A stretch of DNA of 12,850 nucleotides from Clostridiales bacterium DTU023 (GTDB lineage Bacteria > Bacillota > Clostridia > Saccharofermentanales > DTU023): NCBI GenBank assembly GCA_001512945.1, contig LFTF01000047.1, forward strand, positions 1 to 12,850, written 5' to 3'. Below the pieces are notes generated by a model. The model was not told the DNA's origin. It saw only the letters and a list, made by a program, of their open reading frames with translations, and did not search any database. Shown here in pieces: positions 1 through 7,234 of this stretch (positions within the stretch are counted from its first letter, which is position 1; every line of letters starts with the position of its first letter). Made by a program: the position numbers and the translations under genes.

Positions 1-109
1 ACGATGAATGGACGGCTCTCACTTTCTCCCATAAAATACGATCCCCTCCTGCGAAGCAGTCATCAGGCAGACTTGTCTTCAAGATCTGGCGCTTCGGCCG
101 TTAAAGCAG

Positions 110-150
110 TACCCGGTGTCCTGCGCACAAAAGTCACAGAACACCGGGTA
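110..150 (-). terminator. Inverted repeat downstream of BMP remnant, possible terminator
   Basis: A perfect 10-bp inverted repeat (TACCCGGTGT at 110-119 and its complement at 141-150) encloses a 21-nt loop. It lies about 30 bp past the stop of the minus-strand BMP remnant, where a terminator would be expected. Neither side has a strong T-tract, so it may be only a hairpin. The rest of 1-181 shows nothing I can support: the short open frame there has no ribosome binding site and no recognisable protein. Confidence 0.35.
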
Positions 151-181
151 AATCTGTACCAATTTCTAATCCGTCCCAATC

Positions 182-781
182 TTACTTGAGGCCGGGGAAA
201 TCATCTCGCGTGTATTCACTGAAATTAGCAGGCGGTACAATTGAACCGTCTTTGACCTTGCCGTAAACTTCCGCAAGTTTTGTTAGTGTGTCTTCAGACA
301 ACTGATGTCGTTTGGTTGCCTTGATGTAACCTGTTGAGTCTGATTGCACTGTGAGTACTTCGTTTTTGCCTTTGAAACTCTCATCCAGAATGGCCTGAAG
401 TTGTCTTTCAACGTTCAGGTGCATGACTTTAACGACCGATGTCAGAATGATATTCGTCCCATCTCCACGTTCCCCGTCATCGTACTGGTCAACGTCACAT
501 CCAATACAATATACGTCTTGTCTTTCCTTGGCTGCAGTGAAGACTCCGTTACCTGATGCGCCGGCGGCGACAAACAGGATATCGCATCCCTCGTCATACA
601 AGGTGCTCGCAATCACTTTTCCGGTCGCTTCATCAGCGAAGTCACCAACATAGTTGCTGCCAACGTTCGTTCCGGTCACATCTGTTCCCGCGTAAGATGG
701 AAGTGAAATAATCTCGGCGGTTGTTCCCAGATGTGTATTGGCATACAGAACCCCTGCCTCAAACGTGATGCATAATTCACC
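182..781 (-). pseudogene. Truncated BMP-family (PnrA-like) substrate-binding protein, N-terminus missing
   Basis: The frame encodes roughly the C-terminal two thirds of a BMP/PnrA-type basic membrane lipoprotein, the periplasmic-type binding component of nucleoside ABC uptake systems. Family features are FEAGVLYAN near the break, the stretch DEGCDILFVAAGASGNGVF, the adjacent IGCDVDQYDDG, and a C-terminal helix-rich end. BMP proteins are usually about 330-380 residues; about 200 are left. The signal peptide, lipobox cysteine and first half of the N-terminal lobe are absent. The only upstream start in frame is a GTG at 815-817 inside the terminator hairpin of the neighbouring ABC gene, with no ribosome binding site, so the extra leading residues are not real coding sequence. 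I read this as a deletion remnant. No transporter ATPase or permease of the BMP type is visible nearby. deoC at 2886 acts on nucleoside breakdown products, which could fit an ancestral nucleoside context, but that link is inference. Confidence 0.75.
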
Positions 782-825
782 AATAAAATAAAAAAACGGA
801 ACCCGTTTTACGTTCACGGGTTCCG
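782..825 (-). terminator. Intrinsic terminator of the ABC exporter gene
   Basis: On the minus strand a perfect 10-bp stem (CGGAACCCGT at 797-806 pairing with 816-825, 9-nt loop) is followed directly by a T-rich run, seen as AATAAAATAAAAAAA at 782-796 on the plus strand. It lies 28 bp past the ABC transporter stop codon. It also marks the point where the BMP remnant loses homology. Confidence 0.85.
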
Positions 826-852
826 CCTCAGGTATTCGGGTTTCAGTGAATC

Positions 853-2607
853 TTATAAATCTTCGAATTGACTGCGGTAGAGAAACGCGTATTCGCCGTC
901 CTTCTCCAACAGCTCCGTATGAGTTCCCCGCTCGGAAATTCCATGCTCAGAGAGAACAATGATCTCATCCGCGTTTCGAACAGTCGAAAGGCGGTGCGCA
1001 ATCACAAGTGTTGTGCGGTCGCGCGAAAGTTCATCGAGTGCCGCTTGTATGGCGCGCTCACTGATGTTATCAAGCGAACTCGTCGCTTCGTCGAGAATAA
1101 GAATAGGCGGATTGCGCAAAAATGCGCGCGCAATCGAAATACGTTGGCGCTCACCGCCAGAAAAACGTACGCCGTGCTCGCCGACTGCTGTATCATAGCC
1201 TTCCGGAAGCGACTCTATAAATTCATCTATATTTGCCCGTTTTGCGGCCTCTCGCACTTGATCAATGGTCGCGTCCCAGTCACCGTAACAAATATTATCG
1301 CGTACGGAGCTATTGAAGAGGTAGACGTCCTGCTGGACAACTGCAATATTGTCGCGAAGCGAGTCGAGCGTGAAATCGCGCACGTCGATGCCATCAATAA
1401 GTACACGCCCTTGCGTCACATCGTAAAAACGCGGAATCAGAGAACATATCGTTGTTTTCCCGACTCCTGAAGGACCGACTAAGGCGATGGTTTTGCCCGC
1501 TTCAACCGTGAATGAGAGATTGTCGAGTACATTCTCGTCTTCATAAGAAAATGTCACACCGTCGAACGCAATCTCTCCCGCAAGCGCGCCGGCCTCCACT
1601 GCGTCCGGTCGATCAGCAACATCAGGTTCTGTATCAAGGATTTGAATCATGCGATTAAAGCCGGTCATGCCTTTCTGAAACTGCTCATTAAACATGATTA
1701 GCGTGCGAATCGGGTCGAGGAACATATTAATGTAAAGAACATAGGCAATGACATCTGCCGGACGGAGCGTGCCATGAACGACAAAGATGCCCCCCGCAAT
1801 CAGAGTCGTAAGATACAGCATCCCCTGCATAAAGCGGTTAAGCGTGAAATAACGTCCCATCACAAAATACATGCGCTTTTTCGAGTAATAGAACGCTTCG
1901 TTGCCGTGATGGAATTTTTCCATCTCGATCTCTTCACTCGAGAATGACTGGACAGTCCGAATACCGGAAAGGCTGTCCTGGACAATGGCATTGACATCCG
2001 CGATTTTGCGACGGTTGTCCATGAACACGTTCCTCATCTTGACACGGTAACCGAATGTCACCACAATCATCACCATTGAGAAAAATACGAGGATCAGCGT
2101 CAAGGGGACGTGGATCGTCGCGAGGATAGCAAAAGATCCGATGAGTTTGATCAATGAAATGAACACATTCTCGGGACCGTGGTGAGCAAGCTCCGTGATG
2201 TCATTCAAGTCGGAAATCAGACGCGACACCATCTTGCCGGTGCTCGTATTGTCAAAGAACGAGAAAGAAAGCTTCTCCATATGGCCAAACAGATCCCTTC
2301 GCATATCCGTTTCAATCCTGGCACCAAGAATGTGACCCCAGGATGACACGAAATAGAGAGACAGCGATTCGACAAGATAAAGCACAAACATCAAGATCGC
2401 TGTTTTGGTCAGGATCGGGATGATCAGTGATTTGTCCGGCAGCGTAAATACATCGTTAATCAGATAGCGGATGATTGACGGGAAAGCGAGACCGACACCG
2501 CCTTGTACAGCCGCGAAGAAAAGATCTGCGCTGAAAAGTGGAATATACGGTTTATAGTAAACAACAAACCGCATTAATAGAGATTGTTTCTTTTTTGTTT
2601 TGGTCAT
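853..2607 (-). CDS. ABC exporter half-transporter (MsbA/MdlB type)
   Basis: A 584-residue fused membrane-ATPase half-transporter, expected to dimerise and export a lipid, drug or peptide; the substrate cannot be told from sequence. Residues about 15-310 form the six-helix type I exporter domain. The ATPase domain follows with Walker A GPSGVGKTT at 378-386, Q-loop VVQQD at 423-427, signature FSGGERQ at 482-488, Walker B ILILDEA at 502-508, D-loop SSLD at 510-513 and the switch histidine in VIAHRL (H538). All catalytic residues are intact and the length is normal for the family. The ATG at 2605-2607 has no clear Shine-Dalgarno. An internal Met12 just before the first helix is an alternative start, also without a strong site. 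It appears monocistronic: its own terminator lies downstream and deoC diverges upstream. No partner half-transporter is in the window, so it may be a homodimer. Confidence 0.93.
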   Translation of the reverse strand: MTKTKKKQSLLMRFVVYYKPYIPLFSADLFFAAVQGGVGLAFPSIIRYLINDVFTLPDKSLIIPILTKTAILMFVLYLVESLSLYFVSSWGHILGARIETDMRRDLFGHMEKLSFSFFDNTSTGKMVSRLISDLNDITELAHHGPENVFISLIKLIGSFAILATIHVPLTLILVFFSMVMIVVTFGYRVKMRNVFMDNRRKIADVNAIVQDSLSGIRTVQSFSSEEIEMEKFHHGNEAFYYSKKRMYFVMGRYFTLNRFMQGMLYLTTLIAGGIFVVHGTLRPADVIAYVLYINMFLDPIRTLIMFNEQFQKGMTGFNRMIQILDTEPDVADRPDAVEAGALAGEIAFDGVTFSYEDENVLDNLSFTVEAGKTIALVGPSGVGKTTICSLIPRFYDVTQGRVLIDGIDVRDFTLDSLRDNIAVVQQDVYLFNSSVRDNICYGDWDATIDQVREAAKRANIDEFIESLPEGYDTAVGEHGVRFSGGERQRISIARAFLRNPPILILDEATSSLDNISERAIQAALDELSRDRTTLVIAHRLSTVRNADEIIVLSEHGISERGTHTELLEKDGEYAFLYRSQFEDL

Positions 2608-2616
2608 ATATTGAGA

Positions 2617-2638
2617 AGTCCGACAGCGGACTAGTCCC
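2617..2638. promoter_or_regulatory. Palindromic repeat, copy 1, next to ABC exporter start
   Basis: Ten bases upstream of the ABC gene start lie overlapping inverted repeats: AGTCCG-4 nt-CGGACT (2617-2632) and the perfect 10-bp palindrome GGACTAGTCC (2628-2637). The string AGCGGACT followed by GTCCC recurs at 2823-2835 near deoC. Position and symmetry suggest an operator for a dimeric regulator, but no regulator gene is in the window. Confidence 0.35.
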
Positions 2639-2654
2639 TTCTTACCATTATTAA

Positions 2655-2660
2655 ATTATA
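2655..2660 (-). promoter_or_regulatory. Candidate -10 element for the ABC exporter gene
   Basis: A perfect TATAAT lies on the minus strand (ATTATA on the plus strand), about 45 bp upstream of the ABC transporter ATG, a sensible place for a -10. No good -35 hexamer sits 16-18 bp upstream, so the promoter is tentative and may need an activator. Confidence 0.35.
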
Positions 2661-2822
2661 TTGCCACTAGACAATTTATCATATCTTACTTGATCTGGGC
2701 AGAACCGTAACACAATTCTGCCGATCGGACAAATGAATGAATCAACAAAAAGTGTAAACTAGTAGTGTACCGTTGACAGAATTATTTTACGGGAGCACGT
2801 CTGTCACGCGGAAGAAAATATG

Positions 2823-2835
2823 AGCGGACTGTCCC
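2823..2835. promoter_or_regulatory. Palindromic repeat, copy 2, in deoC upstream region
   Basis: AGCGGACTGTCCC repeats the 2625-2638 element with one base less in the centre (GGACtGTCC). It lies 50 bp upstream of the deoC ATG. Two matching sites at the two ends of a divergent intergenic region would fit a shared operator; this is inference from position and repetition only. Confidence 0.3.
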
Positions 2836-2885
2836 GGTTCTCCTGTACCTCGACACCCACTTAAAATGATAAGGAAACAAAAATC

Positions 2886-3548
2886 ATGGATATCAAGAGC
2901 ATTTTGCACGCGACCGATCACACACTCCTGAGGACTACATCGACCTGGCAAGAAATTGAAACGTTGCTAGACGAGGCAATGGCCTTTGAATGCGCTTCCT
3001 GCTGTATCCCGGCATCGTTTGTTCGCGACGCGGTTTCATACGTCAACGGGGATCTGCCTATTTGTACCGTGATCGGATTTCCCAACGGATACGACACGAC
3101 GGGTTCAAAACTCTTCCAAACTGAGGATGCCCTCGAGCACGGCGCAACTGAGATCGACATGGTCATTAACCTCGGGTGGGTCAAGGATGAGCTCTGGAGT
3201 TTACTCACGGATGAGATCAAAGAGATCCGCGACCAGTGTGACGACGCAATCTTGAAGGTCATTATTGAGACTTCTGAGCTCACAGATCCCGAAAAGATTC
3301 GCATGTGTCAAATAGTGACCGCATGTGGGGCTGATTTCATCAAAACGTCGACTGGTTTCGCATCGGGCGGAGCGACGGTCGAAGATATCCGCCTGTTAAA
3401 GGAACATGTCGGAGAGCATGTCGGTATCAAAGCCTCCGGTGGCATACGGACACTGGAAGATGCGGAACTTTTTTTGAATCTAGGTGCGACAAGGCTTGGC
3501 GCATCGAGCATCGTCAAGCTAGCACGACCTCTTTTCGAACAAGATTAA
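2886..3548 (+). CDS. deoC: Deoxyribose-phosphate aldolase
   Basis: A cytoplasmic class I aldolase that cleaves 2-deoxyribose 5-phosphate to acetaldehyde and glyceraldehyde 3-phosphate, the last step of deoxynucleoside catabolism. The protein is 220 residues, normal for the short bacterial DeoC form. The TIM-barrel signatures are all present: TVIGFPNGYDTTGSK at 61-75, EIDMVINLG with Asp91 (proton-relay position), LKVIIETSELT at 123-133, the Schiff-base lysine Lys153 in FIKTSTGF, and the second active-site lysine Lys182 in GIKASGGIRT. AAGGA at 2871-2875 sits 10 bp before the ATG. It stands alone, divergent from the ABC exporter and convergent with the Gfo/Idh gene 36 bp downstream. No deoA, deoB or cdd is in the window, and no terminator hairpin is evident after its stop codon. 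Confidence 0.96.
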   Translation: MDIKSILHATDHTLLRTTSTWQEIETLLDEAMAFECASCCIPASFVRDAVSYVNGDLPICTVIGFPNGYDTTGSKLFQTEDALEHGATEIDMVINLGWVKDELWSLLTDEIKEIRDQCDDAILKVIIETSELTDPEKIRMCQIVTACGADFIKTSTGFASGGATVEDIRLLKEHVGEHVGIKASGGIRTLEDAELFLNLGATRLGASSIVKLARPLFEQD

Positions 3549-3584
3549 TTTCAAAGACAGAAAGCCTAACTCGTATCGGGCAGA

Positions 3585-4724
3585 TCAATCAAAATAGCCA
3601 ACCATATCCTCAATTCGGAAGTTGCCCGGGGGGAACGGGACGGTCTGTTTGTTTTTTCCGGCCTCAAGAAGCGTGAGCGCATGCACAAGTGAATCGAGCC
3701 CTGCCTCACCGGGAGCGATCGGCGACTTGCCGTCTCGGATCGCGTCGATCATGTCAGCGTAAAGAAATGTGTACGGGTTGCCGATCTGTCTGAGAACACC
3801 AATGCCTTCACGTCGGATATGGTTTCGAACAGCGTCGAACATGAGCTTGCGACCATACTGTTTACCGTCATCGCCCAACACCGAAACACTGGGTTTCCCA
3901 CCCAAGAAAGACGCGCGAATCGTTCCTCGTTCACATCGCAAGAAAAAAGCCGCCTCATGTTGCTCGGGATTTGTATTTGTGGTGCCTTCGAGAAGAAGAT
4001 AGCGGTTGCCCTCAAGAGATAACACACCCATGACAAGGTCAGCCGCTTCGATGTCATGACACTGACGCGCCAAAACCGCTGTCGCTTCGACAGGCTGAGC
4101 GTCCATCAGCCAAGCCATCAGGTCCAGTGCGTGAATGCTCTGGTTCATCAGGGCACCGCCTTCGGCCGACCATGTTCCAAACCAGTCTGCCTGATCATAA
4201 TACGCCTGGTCATGACCCCACAAAACGGTCGTGGTGCCATAGAGAACATCGCCGAGTTGTCCGCTCTGGATCAACGATTTGATTGTCGATACTCCCGGGA
4301 TATAACGATATTTGAGGCCGGTAGCAAGCGTTAACCTGCGCTCCCTGGCGGTCTCAACCAGCAATTTTGCTTGATCGGCATCGAGCGTCAGCGGTTTTTC
4401 AACGATTAGATGAGCGCCGGCTGCGAGCACTTTTTTGGCCAGATAGGCATGGGTTGACGGCGGCGTCGCGATGACCGCAATATCGAATGATCTCTGTGCG
4501 AGCATAACGTCTAGATTGTCCGAAGCCAACGGTACAGACATGCGGGATTGGCGGGATTTGATAACTTCCTCAATCGCCTCACAATCTCGGTCAACCAGTC
4601 CTTCCAGCGCGAGATATCCACGTTTTTCAAAATATGATATCGCTCGAAAATGATCACGAGAGGCTCTCCCGCAACCGATTACAAGGACGCGCAAAGGCTT
4701 GTCCGGTTTTTGCCGTCTTCCCAT
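3585..4724 (-). CDS. Gfo/Idh/MocA family NAD(P)-dependent oxidoreductase
   Basis: A 379-residue member of the glucose-fructose oxidoreductase/inositol dehydrogenase/MocA family, which usually oxidises or reduces a hydroxyl on a sugar, cyclitol or related polyol. The N-terminal Rossmann fold has VLVIGCGRAS at 13-22 (the third glycine of GxGxxG is Ser22), the family lysine motif EKP at 109-111, and the substrate-domain stretch GGALMNQSIHALDLM at 189-203 with the likely catalytic His198. The ATG at 4724 is preceded by GGAG within the 11-bp gap to the upstream oxidoreductase, so the two genes form one tightly coupled operon. Substrate is unknown. The pairing with a flavoprotein dehydrogenase suggests joint processing of one compound, but that is inference. 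Confidence 0.9.
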   Translation of the reverse strand: MGRRQKPDKPLRVLVIGCGRASRDHFRAISYFEKRGYLALEGLVDRDCEAIEEVIKSRQSRMSVPLASDNLDVMLAQRSFDIAVIATPPSTHAYLAKKVLAAGAHLIVEKPLTLDADQAKLLVETARERRLTLATGLKYRYIPGVSTIKSLIQSGQLGDVLYGTTTVLWGHDQAYYDQADWFGTWSAEGGALMNQSIHALDLMAWLMDAQPVEATAVLARQCHDIEAADLVMGVLSLEGNRYLLLEGTTNTNPEQHEAAFFLRCERGTIRASFLGGKPSVSVLGDDGKQYGRKLMFDAVRNHIRREGIGVLRQIGNPYTFLYADMIDAIRDGKSPIAPGEAGLDSLVHALTLLEAGKNKQTVPFPPGNFRIEDMVGYFD

Positions 4725-4735
4725 AGTTGCTCCGT

Positions 4736-7003
4736 TTATAAAGATATCCCCGTGCGATAACCGGCACGCACTGCTTGAGTAACCATCCCCGGATGCCCGG
4801 CATCACCGATTAGGTGAACCTCCGGCGCTATATACGAATCTAGAAGCAAGCGGTAAAATGCGTCGTTCTGTTTACTTCCTGTGGCGAGGACAACAAGATC
4901 TGCCTCCAACTCACGTGTTTCAATAACCTGCTTGATTGGCTTAGCCAATGGGTTAGGAACGTTTTCGGGGAGAATCGGCGCCCACGTATTGTACGGGTCG
5001 GGTACAGTCTCGGACACGTTCGTCCGGACAATGACCTGCCCGTCATCGATTCTTTCAAGTGTGGTGCAGTTCATTAGCCTGACCTGATGTTTTTCAAGCT
5101 CATAGATTAGATGACCGCGGTTTGCGGTGCATATGCCGTCCATCATGTGGGGAAGCATTTCGACAACGGTGACATCGAGACCGCATTCGGCTGCCAGCAT
5201 GAACGCGACTTCGCACCCCACCGATCCGCCTCCAACGACAACAGCTTTGTGTTTATCAGCCATAAGCGAAAGGTCCGTCAATAGTTCCCTGGCATATTCG
5301 GCACTGTTAATGCCTTCAACCGGGGGCGCCGTCTCGCAGCTACCGGTGGCGCAAACGATCGTATCGTAGTGACCATCGGCGAGCACCTGGAGCGTCGCTT
5401 CCGTTTCAAGATAGAGTGTGAAGCGCGGGTTATCACGCGATTGTTTTTCGACCGTGTATTCCATCCACTCCAGATAGTTGCGGACATCACGCTTGAATGC
5501 GGGTACGGCCGCAAGACGCACCATCCCCCCGACACCTTCCTGTTGATCAATGAGATGTACTTCGTGACCGCGTGCAAGAGCTGCCATCGCGCACTCGAAG
5601 CCGGCGGGACCTGCTCCGACAATAGCTATTTTTTTCATAATAGGCGCCTGTGGAATATGTTTGGGCAACATCATCTCAAATGATGTTCTCGGGTTCACAG
5701 CACACATCGGGTGGCCACCTTCAACGAACTCATTGATGCAGGCTTCCTGACATCCGATGCACGGCCTGATGTCAGCGACGCGCCCGGCATATGCCTTATT
5801 CGGCCATTCCGGATCGGCAAGTAGCGGACGTCCAAGCATCACCATGTCACATTGTTCTTCGGCAAGCGCTTTCTCCGCAAGATCAGGATAACCAAGTTTC
5901 CCGACAGCGACGACAGGCACAGGAATCCCCTTGTTGGAGACAATCGCTTGGTCGGCAAAATAGTCTTTGACGAGTTTTGCCACCTCAAGGTAGAGACCAG
6001 GTTTCATGGTAGCGGGCGGATGCGGAAGCCACCAGTTATCGTAGCAGCCAAGATCAACATCAAACAGATCGACACCTGCCTTAACAAGATTTTTCATGTA
6101 ATCGAGCGTCTGTTCGATGGTGCGTTCATTTTTGAATTTCCGCAATGATTTAACGGTATTCATCCGGTCACCGTATGTCGAATTCAGAGCGAGAGAAAGA
6201 TCAATCCGGTACATGATGGGATAATCGGGGCCTGTCCGCTCCCGGATCTCACGGACTATATCGATTCCAAATGCCTGCCAGTCGGCATAACGACCAAGCT
6301 TGCGGCGGTTGAACGCAGGGTTTGTAATTTGCTCAAGGAGATATCCCTCGTGACCATGGAGATAAACACCGTCGATTGTCGCTGTTTTGGCATCTGCGGC
6401 GGCCTGTCCAAAGTTTTTAACTATTTTACGCATCTTTCTGCCCGACAAACGGAGGCAAGGTACACCCGGCAAATAATAGTTGGGATTCAGTGATGCTGAC
6501 ACAGGGAACTTGAATTGGTCCACAAGACACTGTGGGTTTCCGACGCGTCCGAGACCTGCCGTAAGCTGGATAAAGAAATGTGCTCCCGCCGCGTGTACAC
6601 TGTGTGCGACATCACGCCAACCAGAAGCATACGTGCGACTTCCCAGAATCTTGGGAAAATACGTAAGATTGCCCGGTTCGCTGAGCGAGTGATCGATTCC
6701 GAATGATACAGGTACTAGTCCCGACGTAATAAGGCCGACACCGCCTTTCGCGCGCTCCTCGAAATAGGCAATCATGGCGCGATCGGGCCGACCGGTCTCT
6801 TCCGTCATAGAAATATTACCCATAGGCGCCATGACGAGTCGGTTCTTTAAGGTGATATTATTGACGCGGATCGGCGAAAACATTGTTTTGTAGGGGTACA
6901 AAAGTTGTGTCATCCGCCCCCCTGCCTGTTTTTCCTCATCAAGAAACCAGTCACCTGAATCACTAAGCCACTCATCCAAAAGTGTTTCCGAATATTTCAT
7001 CAT
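4736..7003 (-). CDS. FadH/BaiCD-like FMN, [4Fe-4S], FAD oxidoreductase (old yellow enzyme family)
   Basis: A 755-residue multi-domain flavoenzyme of the 2,4-dienoyl-CoA reductase/NADH:flavin oxidoreductase type; such enzymes reduce activated C=C bonds, with electrons passing NAD(P)H to FAD to iron-sulfur to FMN. Residues about 37-400 are the OYE barrel (KNRLVMAPMGN near the start, HGHEGYLLEQ as the active-site stretch). The cluster ligands are C415, C418, C422 and C434 (CxxCx3Cx11C). The FAD motif GAGPAG lies at 463-468 and the pyridine-nucleotide motif GGGSVG at 591-596. I chose the ATG at 7001-7003 because AGGAG (7013-7017 on the plus strand) lies 9 bp before it; the upstream ATG at 7054 has no such site. 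It is longer than E. coli FadH (672), with about 35 extra N-terminal residues and a longer late-barrel region containing WWLPHPPATM. First gene of an operon with the Gfo/Idh gene. Substrate unknown. Confidence 0.9.
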   Translation of the reverse strand: MMKYSETLLDEWLSDSGDWFLDEEKQAGGRMTQLLYPYKTMFSPIRVNNITLKNRLVMAPMGNISMTEETGRPDRAMIAYFEERAKGGVGLITSGLVPVSFGIDHSLSEPGNLTYFPKILGSRTYASGWRDVAHSVHAAGAHFFIQLTAGLGRVGNPQCLVDQFKFPVSASLNPNYYLPGVPCLRLSGRKMRKIVKNFGQAAADAKTATIDGVYLHGHEGYLLEQITNPAFNRRKLGRYADWQAFGIDIVREIRERTGPDYPIMYRIDLSLALNSTYGDRMNTVKSLRKFKNERTIEQTLDYMKNLVKAGVDLFDVDLGCYDNWWLPHPPATMKPGLYLEVAKLVKDYFADQAIVSNKGIPVPVVAVGKLGYPDLAEKALAEEQCDMVMLGRPLLADPEWPNKAYAGRVADIRPCIGCQEACINEFVEGGHPMCAVNPRTSFEMMLPKHIPQAPIMKKIAIVGAGPAGFECAMAALARGHEVHLIDQQEGVGGMVRLAAVPAFKRDVRNYLEWMEYTVEKQSRDNPRFTLYLETEATLQVLADGHYDTIVCATGSCETAPPVEGINSAEYARELLTDLSLMADKHKAVVVGGGSVGCEVAFMLAAECGLDVTVVEMLPHMMDGICTANRGHLIYELEKHQVRLMNCTTLERIDDGQVIVRTNVSETVPDPYNTWAPILPENVPNPLAKPIKQVIETRELEADLVVLATGSKQNDAFYRLLLDSYIAPEVHLIGDAGHPGMVTQAVRAGYRTGISL

Positions 7004-7012
7004 AACCAAAAT

Positions 7013-7017
7013 CTCCT
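7013..7017 (-). promoter_or_regulatory. Ribosome binding site deciding the OYE-family start
   Basis: AGGAG on the minus strand, 9 bp upstream of the ATG at 7001-7003. A second in-frame ATG follows immediately (6998-7000). The site rules against the longer reading from 7054. Confidence 0.8.
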
Positions 7018-7037
7018 GTTCTCCAGACCGCCAAACA

Positions 7038-7055
7038 CGTGACTCATCGGTCACG
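7038..7055. promoter_or_regulatory. Inverted repeat CGTGAC-N6-GTCACG upstream of the OYE/Gfo operon
   Basis: A perfect 6+6 inverted repeat with a 6-bp spacer sits 35-52 bp upstream of the oxidoreductase start, where an operator could overlap the promoter or leader. A TTTGAGA sequence also occurs twice on the minus strand just upstream of it. No clear -10/-35 pair was found for this operon. Confidence 0.35.
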
Positions 7056-7221
7056 ATTTATCTCAAATAATGAGCTTTTATGTTCTCAAATCATACCACG
7101 TATCACAGATAATGAAGGATTCAAAACAGTTCTCAAGCCATGATTGGTCGCTAAAGTTGAATAATTGTCATAGCTGTGGCAAGGTATGCTGTGCTCTTCG
7201 AGTAAATTCGAAACATTCCCT

Positions 7222-7227
7222 AAGGAG
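7222..7227 (+). promoter_or_regulatory. Ribosome binding site deciding a TTG start
   Basis: A perfect AAGGAG lies 7 bp before TTG at 7235-7237. It fixes the MATE start at this rare codon; the upstream in-frame ATGs (7070, 7112) and the downstream ATG at 7253 have no comparable site. Confidence 0.8.
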
Positions 7228-7234
7228 TACAATT

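Noticed and set aside
868..1470. Plus-strand open frame of about 200 codons opposite the ABC exporter ATPase domain
   Set aside because: Antisense to strongly conserved ABC motifs; composition is not protein-like and there is no start signal.
2773..2778. Perfect TTGACA as a -35 for deoC
   Set aside because: No -10-like hexamer occurs 16-18 bp downstream; the DNA there is GC-rich. The deoC promoter remains unidentified.
7165..7190. TTGTCA and TATGCT as a MATE promoter
   Set aside because: The spacing is only 14 bp, too short for a standard promoter; GATAAT at 7108-7113 also lacks a -35.
7070..7234. In-frame upstream extension of the MATE gene, including a Cys-rich stretch around CHSCGKVCC
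   Set aside because: No Shine-Dalgarno at its ATGs, no resemblance to MATE N-termini, and a perfect AAGGAG positions the TTG at 7235. The Cys-rich stretch looks fortuitous.
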